Assembly (NCBI GenBank): GCA_001858525.1
Contig: LAPX01000004.1
Coordinates: 248,001-312,000, forward strand
From: Vampirovibrio chlorellavorus
Lineage (GTDB): Bacteria > Cyanobacteriota > Vampirovibrionia > Vampirovibrionales > Vampirovibrionaceae
Direction: 5' to 3'
DNA length: 64,000 bases
The notes beneath the pieces were generated by a model that saw only the letters and a list, made by a program, of their open reading frames with translations, ran no database searches and was not told the DNA's origin. How positions within the stretch are numbered: position 1 is the stretch's first letter; the number at the start of each line of letters is the position of its first letter. The translations under genes were made by a program, and so were the position numbers. Positions 57,152-64,000 of this stretch are shown piece after piece.

Positions 57152-57751
57152 GTGCCTACCATTTCCGCCGCCAAACCCATATTTACCACGCCTGCAAAGG
57201 GCCTACCCACCCCACGCAATTTTCGGTTCGCTGGCGGGGAAACACCGGGAATCCCAGCCCAAGGCGCTGCTGGACAGGCCAATCAGTCAGAAGTGAAAGA
57301 AAGCCCTCTAAGCAAAAAGAGCAAAGAAGTATTAGAGAAGAATTTAGAACGACTTGAAAAGATCTCGCCCGGCTTTATAACCAGAGTAGGTCAACGCCTT
57401 CAAGCATTCTTTAAAGGCCTCTGGAACAGCATCCGATTATTATTTATCAACAAATCAAATTTCGCCCTTGAAAAAGCTCAAAATGAACTCAAAAACACCC
57501 AAATAAGAGCCTTAAAAGACGATAAATATATAAAAGCAACAGGACTCGATGCAAAGCCTAGTGAATTAAAGTCCATTTTGAAAGATCTTTTAGAAATCCC
57601 CGAATTTCAATCAACAACCAAAGAACGCGCCCAGCATCTTTTAAATGGCATTGAAGAGCGTGAAAAGTCAGGCCAGATTAGTGCTTACATAGGCGCATTT
57701 CAAACGGAGATAACAAATGAAGTTGTAAAAAAGAGTATCAAAGAGGCGTGA
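57152..57751 (+). CDS. Hypothetical charged helical protein with F-x-G N-terminal motif
   Basis: A 199-residue frame from GTG at 57152 (AGGAG 10 bases upstream). The N-terminus is Pro/Thr-rich and contains RNFRFAGGETP at about residues 23-33. From residue 55 the protein is Lys/Glu/Gln-rich helix with one hydrophobic patch (FFKGLWNSIRLLFINKSNFA). The coding sequence is clearly more A+T-rich and Lys-rich than its neighbours. It lies on the opposite strand between hutI and hutU, as an insertion into a catabolic cluster. No domain recognised; recent acquisition or lineage-specific effector are both possible. Confidence 0.55.
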   Translation: MPTISAAKPIFTTPAKGLPTPRNFRFAGGETPGIPAQGAAGQANQSEVKESPLSKKSKEVLEKNLERLEKISPGFITRVGQRLQAFFKGLWNSIRLLFINKSNFALEKAQNELKNTQIRALKDDKYIKATGLDAKPSELKSILKDLLEIPEFQSTTKERAQHLLNGIEEREKSGQISAYIGAFQTEITNEVVKKSIKEA

Positions 57752-57773
57752 GAAAATCACAAAGTTGATTCAA

Positions 57774-59447
57774 TCAGTCCAAAAATGGCACTTGCACGCC
57801 TTTGGCACGGGCTACCACCTTGGCCTCCTCGTATCCGGCATCCACGTGACGGATCACCCCCATACCCGGATCGGAAGTCAGCACCCGCTGCAAGCGAGCC
57901 TCAGCCTCTGGAGTACCATCGGCCACAATGACCATCCCGGCATGCAGAGAATACCCAATGCCCACCCCGCCCCCGTGGTGATAGGAAATCCAGGTGGCCC
58001 CGTTCACGGCGTTAATCAGGGCGTTTAAAACGGGCCAGTCGGCAATGGCATCAGAACCATCCTTCATGCCTTCCGTTTCCCGGTTGGGAGAAGCCACGCT
58101 ACCGCAATCCAGATGATCCCGCCCGATGACGATGGGCGCCTTCACTTTGCCGGACGCCACCAAATCGTTGAAGATCTTGCCGGCCTTGGCCCGCTCACCG
58201 TAATTCAACCAACAAATGCGGGCCGGTAGACCCTGGAATTGAATGTGTTTTTGGGCCAAAGTCAGCCAGTTGATCAACAACTTGTTATCGGGAAACGCGG
58301 CCATCAAGGCTTCATCGGTCACCCGAATGTCTTCCGGATCGCCAGACAGTGCCACCCAACGGAAGGGGCCAGACCCTTCGCAGAACAAAGGCCGAATATA
58401 TTCTGGGATAAAGCCGGGGATGTTAAAGGCGTTCTCCACCCCTTCCCCTTTGGCCTGCTGACGGATGTTATTGCCGTAATCGAACACCACGGCGCCCCGT
58501 TGCTGAAAGGCCAACATGGCTTTGACCTGCTTGGCCATGGCCGCTTTGGATTGATGCACATAGGCCTCGGGGTCTCGCTGACGCAGGACTGCCCCTTCCG
58601 CCAAGCTCAAGCCTTCCGGCAAGTAGCCCACCAGCGGATCGTGGGCCGAGGTTTGATCCGTCACCATATCGGGTATGATATTGCGCTGCACCAGCTCGTG
58701 GTAAATGGTGGCAGCATTGCCCACCAAACCGATGGACACGGCCTCTTTTTGGGCCACGGCCGCTTGCACCCAGTGCAGGGCTTCATCCAGAGAGCTGGCC
58801 AGTTTGTCCATATAACCCGTGTCCAAACGCTTTTGGATGCGGGTGGCATCCACATCAATCCCCAAAAAGACGCCATTGTTCATCTTGACCGATAGGGGCT
58901 GAGCGCCGCCCATGCCACCCATTCCGGCGGACAGTACAAATTTTCCACTTAAATCGCTGTTGTAGTGCTTGCGGGCCGCTTCAGCAAAGGTCAGATACGT
59001 CCCTTGCACAATGCCTTGGCTGCCAATGTAAATCCAGCTGCCTGCGGTCATTTGACCGTACATGGTCAGGCCCATGCGCTCATATTCCCGAAACTGCTCC
59101 CAGTTGGCCCAGGCAGGCACCAGATTGGAGTTGGCAATCAGCACTCGCGGGGCATCGGGGTGAGACTTCATCACGCCCACGGGTTTACCGGATTGCACCA
59201 GCAGGGTTTCATCGTTTTCCAGCGTTTTCAGGGTCTCCAGAATTTTAGCCAGACAAGCCGGGTTGCGGGCCGCTTTGCCCGTACCGCCATACACCACCAG
59301 CGCTTGGGGATCTTCGGCCACCGCCGGGTCCAGATTGTTCAGCAGCATGCGATAGGCCGCTTCCGTCAGCCAGGATTTGCACACTTTTTGCGTGCCGGTG
59401 GGCGCTCCGGTTAAGGCTACTGTATGCGTTGCTTCGGTCATGGCCAT
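57774..59447 (-). CDS. hutU: Urocanate hydratase
   Basis: A 557-residue urocanase, converting urocanate to imidazolone propionate with NAD+. [52 protein letters not shown] and the Cys-containing [18 protein letters not shown] are classical motifs. ATG at 59447 has GAGGGG 7 bases upstream; a few residues upstream in frame are less likely. It reads in the same direction as hutH upstream (147-base gap) and hutI downstream. Confidence 0.97.
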   Translation of the reverse strand: MAMTEATHTVALTGAPTGTQKVCKSWLTEAAYRMLLNNLDPAVAEDPQALVVYGGTGKAARNPACLAKILETLKTLENDETLLVQSGKPVGVMKSHPDAPRVLIANSNLVPAWANWEQFREYERMGLTMYGQMTAGSWIYIGSQGIVQGTYLTFAEAARKHYNSDLSGKFVLSAGMGGMGGAQPLSVKMNNGVFLGIDVDATRIQKRLDTGYMDKLASSLDEALHWVQAAVAQKEAVSIGLVGNAATIYHELVQRNIIPDMVTDQTSAHDPLVGYLPEGLSLAEGAVLRQRDPEAYVHQSKAAMAKQVKAMLAFQQRGAVVFDYGNNIRQQAKGEGVENAFNIPGFIPEYIRPLFCEGSGPFRWVALSGDPEDIRVTDEALMAAFPDNKLLINWLTLAQKHIQFQGLPARICWLNYGERAKAGKIFNDLVASGKVKAPIVIGRDHLDCGSVASPNRETEGMKDGSDAIADWPVLNALINAVNGATWISYHHGGGVGIGYSLHAGMVIVADGTPEAEARLQRVLTSDPGMGVIRHVDAGYEEAKVVARAKGVQVPFLD

Positions 59448-59551
59448 GGCAAGTCCCCTCATTCTCCGGTTAAAACGATACCTTTAGTTTAACCAAATCA
59501 ACGGGATTTATCATAGACAGGATTTATCTCGCCTGATTTCCCATGCTTTGT

Positions 59552-59572
59552 CATTCCCGCCACAGGGGAATG
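59552..59572 (-). repeat. Hairpin between hutH and hutU
   Basis: CATTCCC and GGGAATG pair around GCCACAG in the gap between the two genes. There is no T-run on the minus strand. It may stabilise a processed hut mRNA; otherwise nothing is seen in this gap. Confidence 0.35.
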
Positions 59573-59594
59573 TCCAGTCAGAATAACTAAGCAG

Positions 59595-61139
59595 TCAGGA
59601 CAAAAGATCCTGAACGACGGCCAGCAGACTGCCATCTTCAATGTGCTGCACCAAGTGGGCCACATCCCCGGCCAGGGTGCGATCCACGGTTAAGGGCGGA
59701 ACGGTTTCCCGAATTTTTTGGTAGATCCGCCACACCCCGTGACCGGGCTGAAGATCGCCCCGATACTCCAAGCCTTCGGCGGCGGCCAGCAATTCGGCGG
59801 CCAGCACCCAGCGGGTATGCTCCAGAATTTTAGCGGCCTTGCGAGCGGCAATGGCCCCCATGCTCACATGATCCTCTTTATCGTTGGAGGTGGGAATGGT
59901 ATCCACCACGGCCGGATGGGCCAAAATTTTATTTTCCGAAACCAAAGAAGCCGCCGTGTAGTGAATGATCATCAGGCCCGAGTTCAAACCCTCTTGCTGC
60001 TTGCCAGCCAAAAAGGCAGGCAGCTCACTGAAAGCCGGATTCATCAGTTTATCAATGCGTCGCTCACTGATACTGCCCAATTCACACAAAGCCAAGGCCA
60101 GCTGCTCCATGGCCATGGCCACCGGCTCCCCATGAAAATTACCCTGAGAAATAATATCGCCATTGGGAAAAACCAGCGGGTTATCAGTGGCCGAATTGAT
60201 CTCAATTTCCAGCGTTTTACGGGCCGAGGCGATCAACTCCCGGGCCGCCCCATGCACTTGCGGAATACAGCGCAAGGAATAAGCATCCTGTACCTTGGCG
60301 CAATCCCGGTGCGATTCCATAATTTCACTACCGGCCAGCAAACTGCGAATCATGGCCGCCGATTGGGCATGCCCCACATGCGCCCGAACTTGGGCCACTC
60401 GGGCATCAAACGGTTTTTGGCTCCCTTTGACCGCTTCAATGGTCATGGCACCGGCCACTTCCGCCACCGCCAACAAAGATTCCGCTTGCAATAACGTTAA
60501 GGCGCCCATGGCCGTCATCATCTGGGTGCCATTCAACAAGGCCAGTCCTTCTTTGGCTTTCAGCGTTAAAGGTTTAAGATTGGCCCGTTTCAACGCCTCC
60601 GCTCCGGGCAGCCAATCGCCTTGATAAAACGCTTCCCCTTCGCCAATCAACACCAAGGTCATATGCGCCAGAGGGGCTAAATCGCCACTGGCTCCCAACG
60701 AACCTTGCGAGGGAATTTTGGGATAGACACCAGCGTTCAGCAACGCCAGCAAAGTTTCCACCACCACCGGGCGAACCCCGGAAAAGCCTTTGGCCAGCGT
60801 GTTGGCCCGCAAAAGCATCATAGCCCGCACCACCGGAAATTCCAGAATAGGACCTGTGCCAGCGGCATGACTGCGCACCAAATTGGCCTGCAACTGATCC
60901 ACCTGCTCATTGGAAATGGAGACATGGCTAAGTGCACCGAATCCGGTATTGACCCCATACACTGTCTTGCCCGACTTCAGGACATCTTCCACCACTTGCC
61001 GGGAAGCCCGAATTTTATCCAGACAACCCTCGGCCAGAGCAACCCGAATGCTTGCATGCTTGCCGGTGTCTCGGCTGATTTCCCGCACGGCCTCCAGGGT
61101 CAGACTTTCACCATCTAGAAAAATGCTGCGATCCGTCAT
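59595..61139 (-). CDS. hutH: Histidine ammonia-lyase
   Basis: A 514-residue HutH, releasing ammonia from histidine to give urocanate. The MIO-forming Ala-Ser-Gly is in GSLGASGDLAPLAHM near residue 147; YGVNTGFGALSHV and the C-terminal QEGLNSGLMIIHYTAASLVSE are typical. ATG at 61139 fits the family N-terminus and has GGGAA upstream; a longer frame to 61253 would run through a terminator. First gene of the hut set. No hutG/hutF/hutC or a histidine transporter is present here. Confidence 0.97.
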   Translation of the reverse strand: MTDRSIFLDGESLTLEAVREISRDTGKHASIRVALAEGCLDKIRASRQVVEDVLKSGKTVYGVNTGFGALSHVSISNEQVDQLQANLVRSHAAGTGPILEFPVVRAMMLLRANTLAKGFSGVRPVVVETLLALLNAGVYPKIPSQGSLGASGDLAPLAHMTLVLIGEGEAFYQGDWLPGAEALKRANLKPLTLKAKEGLALLNGTQMMTAMGALTLLQAESLLAVAEVAGAMTIEAVKGSQKPFDARVAQVRAHVGHAQSAAMIRSLLAGSEIMESHRDCAKVQDAYSLRCIPQVHGAARELIASARKTLEIEINSATDNPLVFPNGDIISQGNFHGEPVAMAMEQLALALCELGSISERRIDKLMNPAFSELPAFLAGKQQEGLNSGLMIIHYTAASLVSENKILAHPAVVDTIPTSNDKEDHVSMGAIAARKAAKILEHTRWVLAAELLAAAEGLEYRGDLQPGHGVWRIYQKIRETVPPLTVDRTLAGDVAHLVQHIEDGSLLAVVQDLLS

Positions 61140-61230
61140 ACTGATTCCCGCTTTCAAGCCCACCGGCTTTTCATACTCTTCCCTGATTGTAATACGGGGC
61201 TGTTTTTTCAGCGAGAAACCCATCACCACA

Positions 61231-61263
61231 AAAAGACTGGACACACAGTGCATCCAGTCTTTT
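61231..61263 (-). terminator. Terminator between the Gly/Ala-rich gene and hutH
   Basis: AAAAGACTGGA (61231-61241) and TCCAGTCTTTT (61253-61263) form an 11-bp perfect stem; on the minus strand it ends in T's, 22 bases after the upstream gene's stop. It makes hutH an independent transcription unit. Confidence 0.85.
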
Positions 61264-61284
61264 CAAATCAACGTACCTAACGAC

Positions 61285-62892
61285 TTAGGCGGCCGGTTTG
61301 GCCTCTTGGCTCATCATTTTGGAACCAGCGGCGATACCAGCACCCACGGCCATGGTTCCGGCCAGGAAGGGGCAAACCGCAGCGGCACCAGCCATTGCGC
61401 CTGCACCCATCGCGCTAATCACCGGGTGATCCTTCACGAAACCACCAAACTGCTTGATGGCATCATTGGCGCTCAGTTGCAGACTTTGCTGAATCTGTGC
61501 GGCACTGCGGCCATTCTGCTGGGCTTGTTGTACCGATTGAGCCTGGACTTGCTGAGCAGTGACATCCGGGCCGCCCATAAAGATTTTATCCAGAACTTTC
61601 TCGTTGGCGGAACGCAGGGCATCTCCGTTCAACTTGCCATCGATGGCCAAGTCATTTTGCAACAGGGACAAGGTTTCAGGGTCGATGTTGGTGTCCTGAT
61701 TTCCAAAGGAACGACCATCCAGCGAATTTTCGTTACCCAGGGTGATGGCTAACACATCGCCATCAATACTGCCATCGCCACTAAACAGGGTGGAGTGACC
61801 CGCCAGGCGGTAGACCGCTTGCTCATATCGGCTCAAACCGGACTGTTGTTGCAGAGTACCAATATCACTGGTAATGTTCACTTCCTGGCTGGCCTCTTTG
61901 GCTACAGCAGCCTGATCGGGGTTGTTGACCATTTTGGCCACCCGGGCATCAATGGCCTGATGATAGGCTTGTAGCTTGTCCGGTGAAATATCACCACGAG
62001 CGGCCATTTGATTGGCAAAGTCATGATCCAGGCCTTCGCCGGTGAAATAACCATATTTCGCTTTTTCGGCATCGGCATACTTCTGAATCAGGGACACTTC
62101 ATCCGGTGTGAAATTATTCGGGTTGTTTAAAACGTTGTTGTAAATACGGGCGGATCCGGATACGCCATTTTCACTGGTTCCGGCGGAAATATGGCCCCGG
62201 CCACCCAAGTGCATAATGGCCGCATCTTGCCCGGACACCCCGTTAAAAGCTTCCTTGCCACCACGAACGTTGGCGTAACTGTTGTCACCATTCGGGTTGG
62301 CTTTCAAGTCGCTATAATTCAGGGCACGACGTTGGGCAATGGTCATGCTGTCCGCAGAGCCTGCACCACCGGGTGCTGCACCACCTGCGCCATTACCACC
62401 GCCGCCATTACCATCAGCGGCACCAGCACCTTCGCCATCGCATTTATCCTGACCACCACCTACAGGTGGCGTGTTGGCACCATAACCACCACCTACAGGT
62501 GGTGTGTTAGCGCCATAACCACCAGCACCAGGTGCAGCACCGCCTGCGCCCAGAGCAGAACCAGCGCCGGGAGCAGCGCCACCTGCGCCTGGGGTAAGCC
62601 CAGCACCGGCTTGCCCGGCATCCGCACTACCCCCACCGGCCTGTGGCGGTTGGGCTAAACGCTGTCCATTACCCATCAATTGCATCAGCTGCATCAGCAT
62701 CTGCAACATGGGCATGATCATAGAAAACATATCGAACTGACCACTGCCAGCAGGGCGGGCCAAAGTAGAAGACAAATCTGCCTGAGGAACAAAAGCAGTG
62801 GGCACGCTGGCGGCCATTAAGGGCAGGCGTCCAGCCAAAGGTCTGGTTTGAAGGCTGAGGGGTTGCATCATATTGCTCGCGCTCTCTATCAT
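61285..62892 (-). CDS. Hypothetical Gly/Ala-rich repeat protein with C-terminal hydrophobic hairpin
   Basis: A 535-residue protein I do not recognise. Residues 1-80 include a Met/Gln/Leu-rich amphipathic run (IMPMLQMLMQLMQLM). Residues 85-175 are Gly/Ala/Pro-rich with tandem repeats (GAGGAAPGAG twice or more; YGANTPPVGGG twice). A folded-looking part (about 190-470) has several Asp-rich loops such as FSGDGSIDGDVLAI and AIDGKLNGDAL, which resemble EF-hand-type calcium loops. The C-terminus has a hydrophobic segment of about 35 residues (ISAMGAGAMAGAAAVCPFLA...) like a membrane hairpin. No signal peptide. A surface or secreted role is a guess. Confidence 0.65.
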   Translation of the reverse strand: MIESASNMMQPLSLQTRPLAGRLPLMAASVPTAFVPQADLSSTLARPAGSGQFDMFSMIMPMLQMLMQLMQLMGNGQRLAQPPQAGGGSADAGQAGAGLTPGAGGAAPGAGSALGAGGAAPGAGGYGANTPPVGGGYGANTPPVGGGQDKCDGEGAGAADGNGGGGNGAGGAAPGGAGSADSMTIAQRRALNYSDLKANPNGDNSYANVRGGKEAFNGVSGQDAAIMHLGGRGHISAGTSENGVSGSARIYNNVLNNPNNFTPDEVSLIQKYADAEKAKYGYFTGEGLDHDFANQMAARGDISPDKLQAYHQAIDARVAKMVNNPDQAAVAKEASQEVNITSDIGTLQQQSGLSRYEQAVYRLAGHSTLFSGDGSIDGDVLAITLGNENSLDGRSFGNQDTNIDPETLSLLQNDLAIDGKLNGDALRSANEKVLDKIFMGGPDVTAQQVQAQSVQQAQQNGRSAAQIQQSLQLSANDAIKQFGGFVKDHPVISAMGAGAMAGAAAVCPFLAGTMAVGAGIAAGSKMMSQEAKPAA

Positions 62893-63096
62893 TTGTGCAA
62901 AAAGGAGGACTGGAAATACAAAAGAAAACTTCAGAAATAAACTCTCAATTTAATAAAAACAATCAAAATGGTGCAATTGTGTTTAGACGCCAAAAGGTTA
63001 AGTTTTTTTAACACCCCAGCGCATTATAAATGACCCGAAAATACAGCCCAGGCCTATATCTCAGGGATTATTTTTGTATATCCATGTGAGTCGGAC

Positions 63097-63417
63097 TTAA
63101 CGAACCCAAAACAGGTTCAACATTTTCCAGACCGCCTTCAATCCATTAAACAAGTAGTGAATTGAAAAGCACAAACCCACATGCCCAAAACCCTCACCCA
63201 GAATTTGAGCAGGCACAATGCCCGCTGTAATCATCCATTGACTGATTCCGGTCTGATCAACCAAGTAATGCCCCAACAAGGGAAACAGGGGCACATATAA
63301 AAAACTTTTTAAGGCAATTTTGCCATACCGGGTACTCAAAGCCACCCGACGAGAGGCATTGAACGCTTCTGAGTCCGTGGTCGGGACTGATAATGAAAGA
63401 GATTTTACGTTAGCCAA
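63097..63417 (-). CDS. Small conserved-looking membrane protein, hypothetical
   Basis: A 106-residue protein with two to three hydrophobic segments (ALKSFLYVPLFPLLGHYLV, WMITAGIVPAQILGEGFGHV, GLCFSIHYLFNGL). The start is a TTG at 63417 with AGAAGG about 8 bases upstream; the nearby ATG at 63423 is in another frame and stops at once. It lies 39 bases after fur on the same strand and may be co-transcribed with it. No family recognised. An N-terminal polar stretch of about 30 residues precedes the membrane part. Confidence 0.55.
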   Translation of the reverse strand: MANVKSLSLSVPTTDSEAFNASRRVALSTRYGKIALKSFLYVPLFPLLGHYLVDQTGISQWMITAGIVPAQILGEGFGHVGLCFSIHYLFNGLKAVWKMLNLFWVR

Positions 63418-63456
63418 GGTTCATACCTTCTATAGGATAAAGCAGGGTTACAAAAT

Positions 63457-63858
63457 TTAAGGACTCTCCAGGCAACTGGCACAGAGCCCAAACACTTCAA
63501 AGTTGTGGTAATCCACCCGAAACCGGCCTTCCAGTTCACTCAGAACAGGCTGAAAAGGACAGCTGTCCAGCATCTGTACTTTTTCGCAACGGGTGCAAAT
63601 CAAGTGGTGATGGTGCATATGCTGGTTATTCAGTTCATATCGCACCTGACCATCATTAAAATTAAGCGGCTTAATGCGAGCCTCGGAAACCAATTGGTTC
63701 AAAGCCCGGTAAACACTGGTCAAACTCACTTTTTTTGAACCGGAAGCTCGATTGATCCAGTCCATGACATCGGGGGCCGTGGCATGGTTCAGTTGCTGGA
63801 GGGCTTCCAGCACTGCCTGTGTCGATTTAGCAGGACGATTGGAGGTAACTACGCTCAT
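63457..63858 (-). CDS. fur: Fur family metalloregulator
   Basis: A 133-residue regulator. The winged helix spans about residues 10-75 (APDVMDWINRASGSKKVSLTSVYRALNQLVSEARI). Metal-site elements follow: HMHHHHLICTRCEKVQ and a second CxxC at the C-terminus (LCASC), giving the structural zinc site, plus His/Glu residues for the regulatory metal. Fur, Zur and PerR cannot be told apart by motif alone; two classical Fur-box sequences next to the gene favour Fur. A near-consensus box overlaps its own start region, so autoregulation is likely. Confidence 0.88.
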   Translation of the reverse strand: MSVVTSNRPAKSTQAVLEALQQLNHATAPDVMDWINRASGSKKVSLTSVYRALNQLVSEARIKPLNFNDGQVRYELNNQHMHHHHLICTRCEKVQMLDSCPFQPVLSELEGRFRVDYHNFEVFGLCASCLESP

Positions 63859-63860
63859 GA

Positions 63861-63879
63861 AATGAAAACCATTTTTATT
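63861..63879 (-). promoter_or_regulatory. Imperfect Fur box at the fur start
   Basis: AATGAAAACCATTTTTATT differs at two positions from a perfect 9-1-9 Fur box. It lies 2 bases upstream of the fur start codon, in the leader, which fits autoregulation. Confidence 0.6.
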
Positions 63880-63931
63880 TGTGGCCGAATGGTAGCATAA
63901 ACATTTTAAACAAGCCCATAGATTTTATTCG

Positions 63932-63979
63932 TTTGACAAACGGTCGCCTCTACTTAAAAATGAAAATCATTTTCATTTT
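63932..63979 (+). promoter_or_regulatory. Strong Fur box over a + strand promoter
   Basis: A 23-base palindrome (11-1-11, half-site AAAATGAAAAT, 63957-63979) contains the 19-base Fur box with a perfect 9-1-9 symmetry. A consensus -35 TTGACA lies at 63934-63939, so the box covers the expected -10 region. It should repress, in iron-replete cells, a + strand gene that begins beyond the right edge; an iron uptake gene is expected but not visible. Confidence 0.7.
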
Positions 63980-64000
63980 GCCTGCCCATTTATACAGTTG

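Overview
The window reads as ordinary chromosome of a Gram-negative bacterium: about half G+C, densely coded, with short operons on both strands. Outer-membrane biology is explicit (Omp85/BamA with three POTRA domains, a Skp/OmpH chaperone, KdsB for LPS Kdo, several lipid-linked glycosyltransferases, a type IV pilus secretin). The C5 heme route (hemA, hemC), the three-POTRA Omp85 and the cyanobacterium-like end of the primary sigma factor, with no photosynthesis gene in view, suggest a non-photosynthetic relative of Cyanobacteria (Vampirovibrionia/Melainabacteria). That placement is inference; no marker gene was searched against a database.

Layout. 1-3473: envelope lipid/glycan operon (ArnT-like transferase cut by the window edge, ArnC/GtrB-like GT2, LPG-synthase-like flippase domain). 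3702-6251: bamA and skp. 6393-12106: mutS, mnmE, nagZ on +, meeting a glycerate kinase on -. 13315-18899: a second ArnT-like protein, a type IV pilin, a NarX/NarL-type two-component pair and an AMIN-like membrane protein, followed by a 141-bp MITE. 19226-22096: gap, tpiA, dut and a frameshifted dtd. 22135-26836 (-): hemC, hemA, metK, nanE-like. 27164-31368: dgt-dnaG-rpoD macromolecular synthesis operon. 31468-37822 (-): type IV pilus genes pilP-like, pilQ, pilB, pilC. 38115-40119: groES-groEL. 40205-43109 (-): lineage-specific membrane protein, lytic transglycosylase, kdsB. 43248-45805: murQ and an acyl-CoA ligase. 45828-50266 (-): four poorly known genes including a MerR-like protein and a metallophosphatase. 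50465-55668: ribD, an FmdB-like zinc ribbon and a WaaE-like GT on -, then yebC, a trpE/pabB-type gene and pyrR. 55684-61139: histidine utilisation genes hutI, hutU, hutH on -, interrupted by an unknown + gene. 61285-63858 (-): a Gly/Ala-rich unknown, a small membrane protein and fur; the right edge carries a strong Fur box facing an unseen + gene.

Genes work together in several sets: pilin plus PilP/Q/B/C for type IV pili; NagZ, MurQ, NanE and a lytic transglycosylase for cell-wall turnover and amino-sugar recovery; HutH-HutU-HutI for histidine to formiminoglutamate; Gap-TpiA for lower glycolysis.

The most notable non-routine signals are a perfect 14-bp inverted repeat exactly where dtd changes frame, a complete MITE whose TAA target duplication is the stop codon of the upstream gene, a recurring promoter geometry that predicts leaderless mRNAs, an orphan structured + strand RNA candidate near 48.6 kb, and a shared F-x-G type N-terminal motif in otherwise unrelated unknown proteins.
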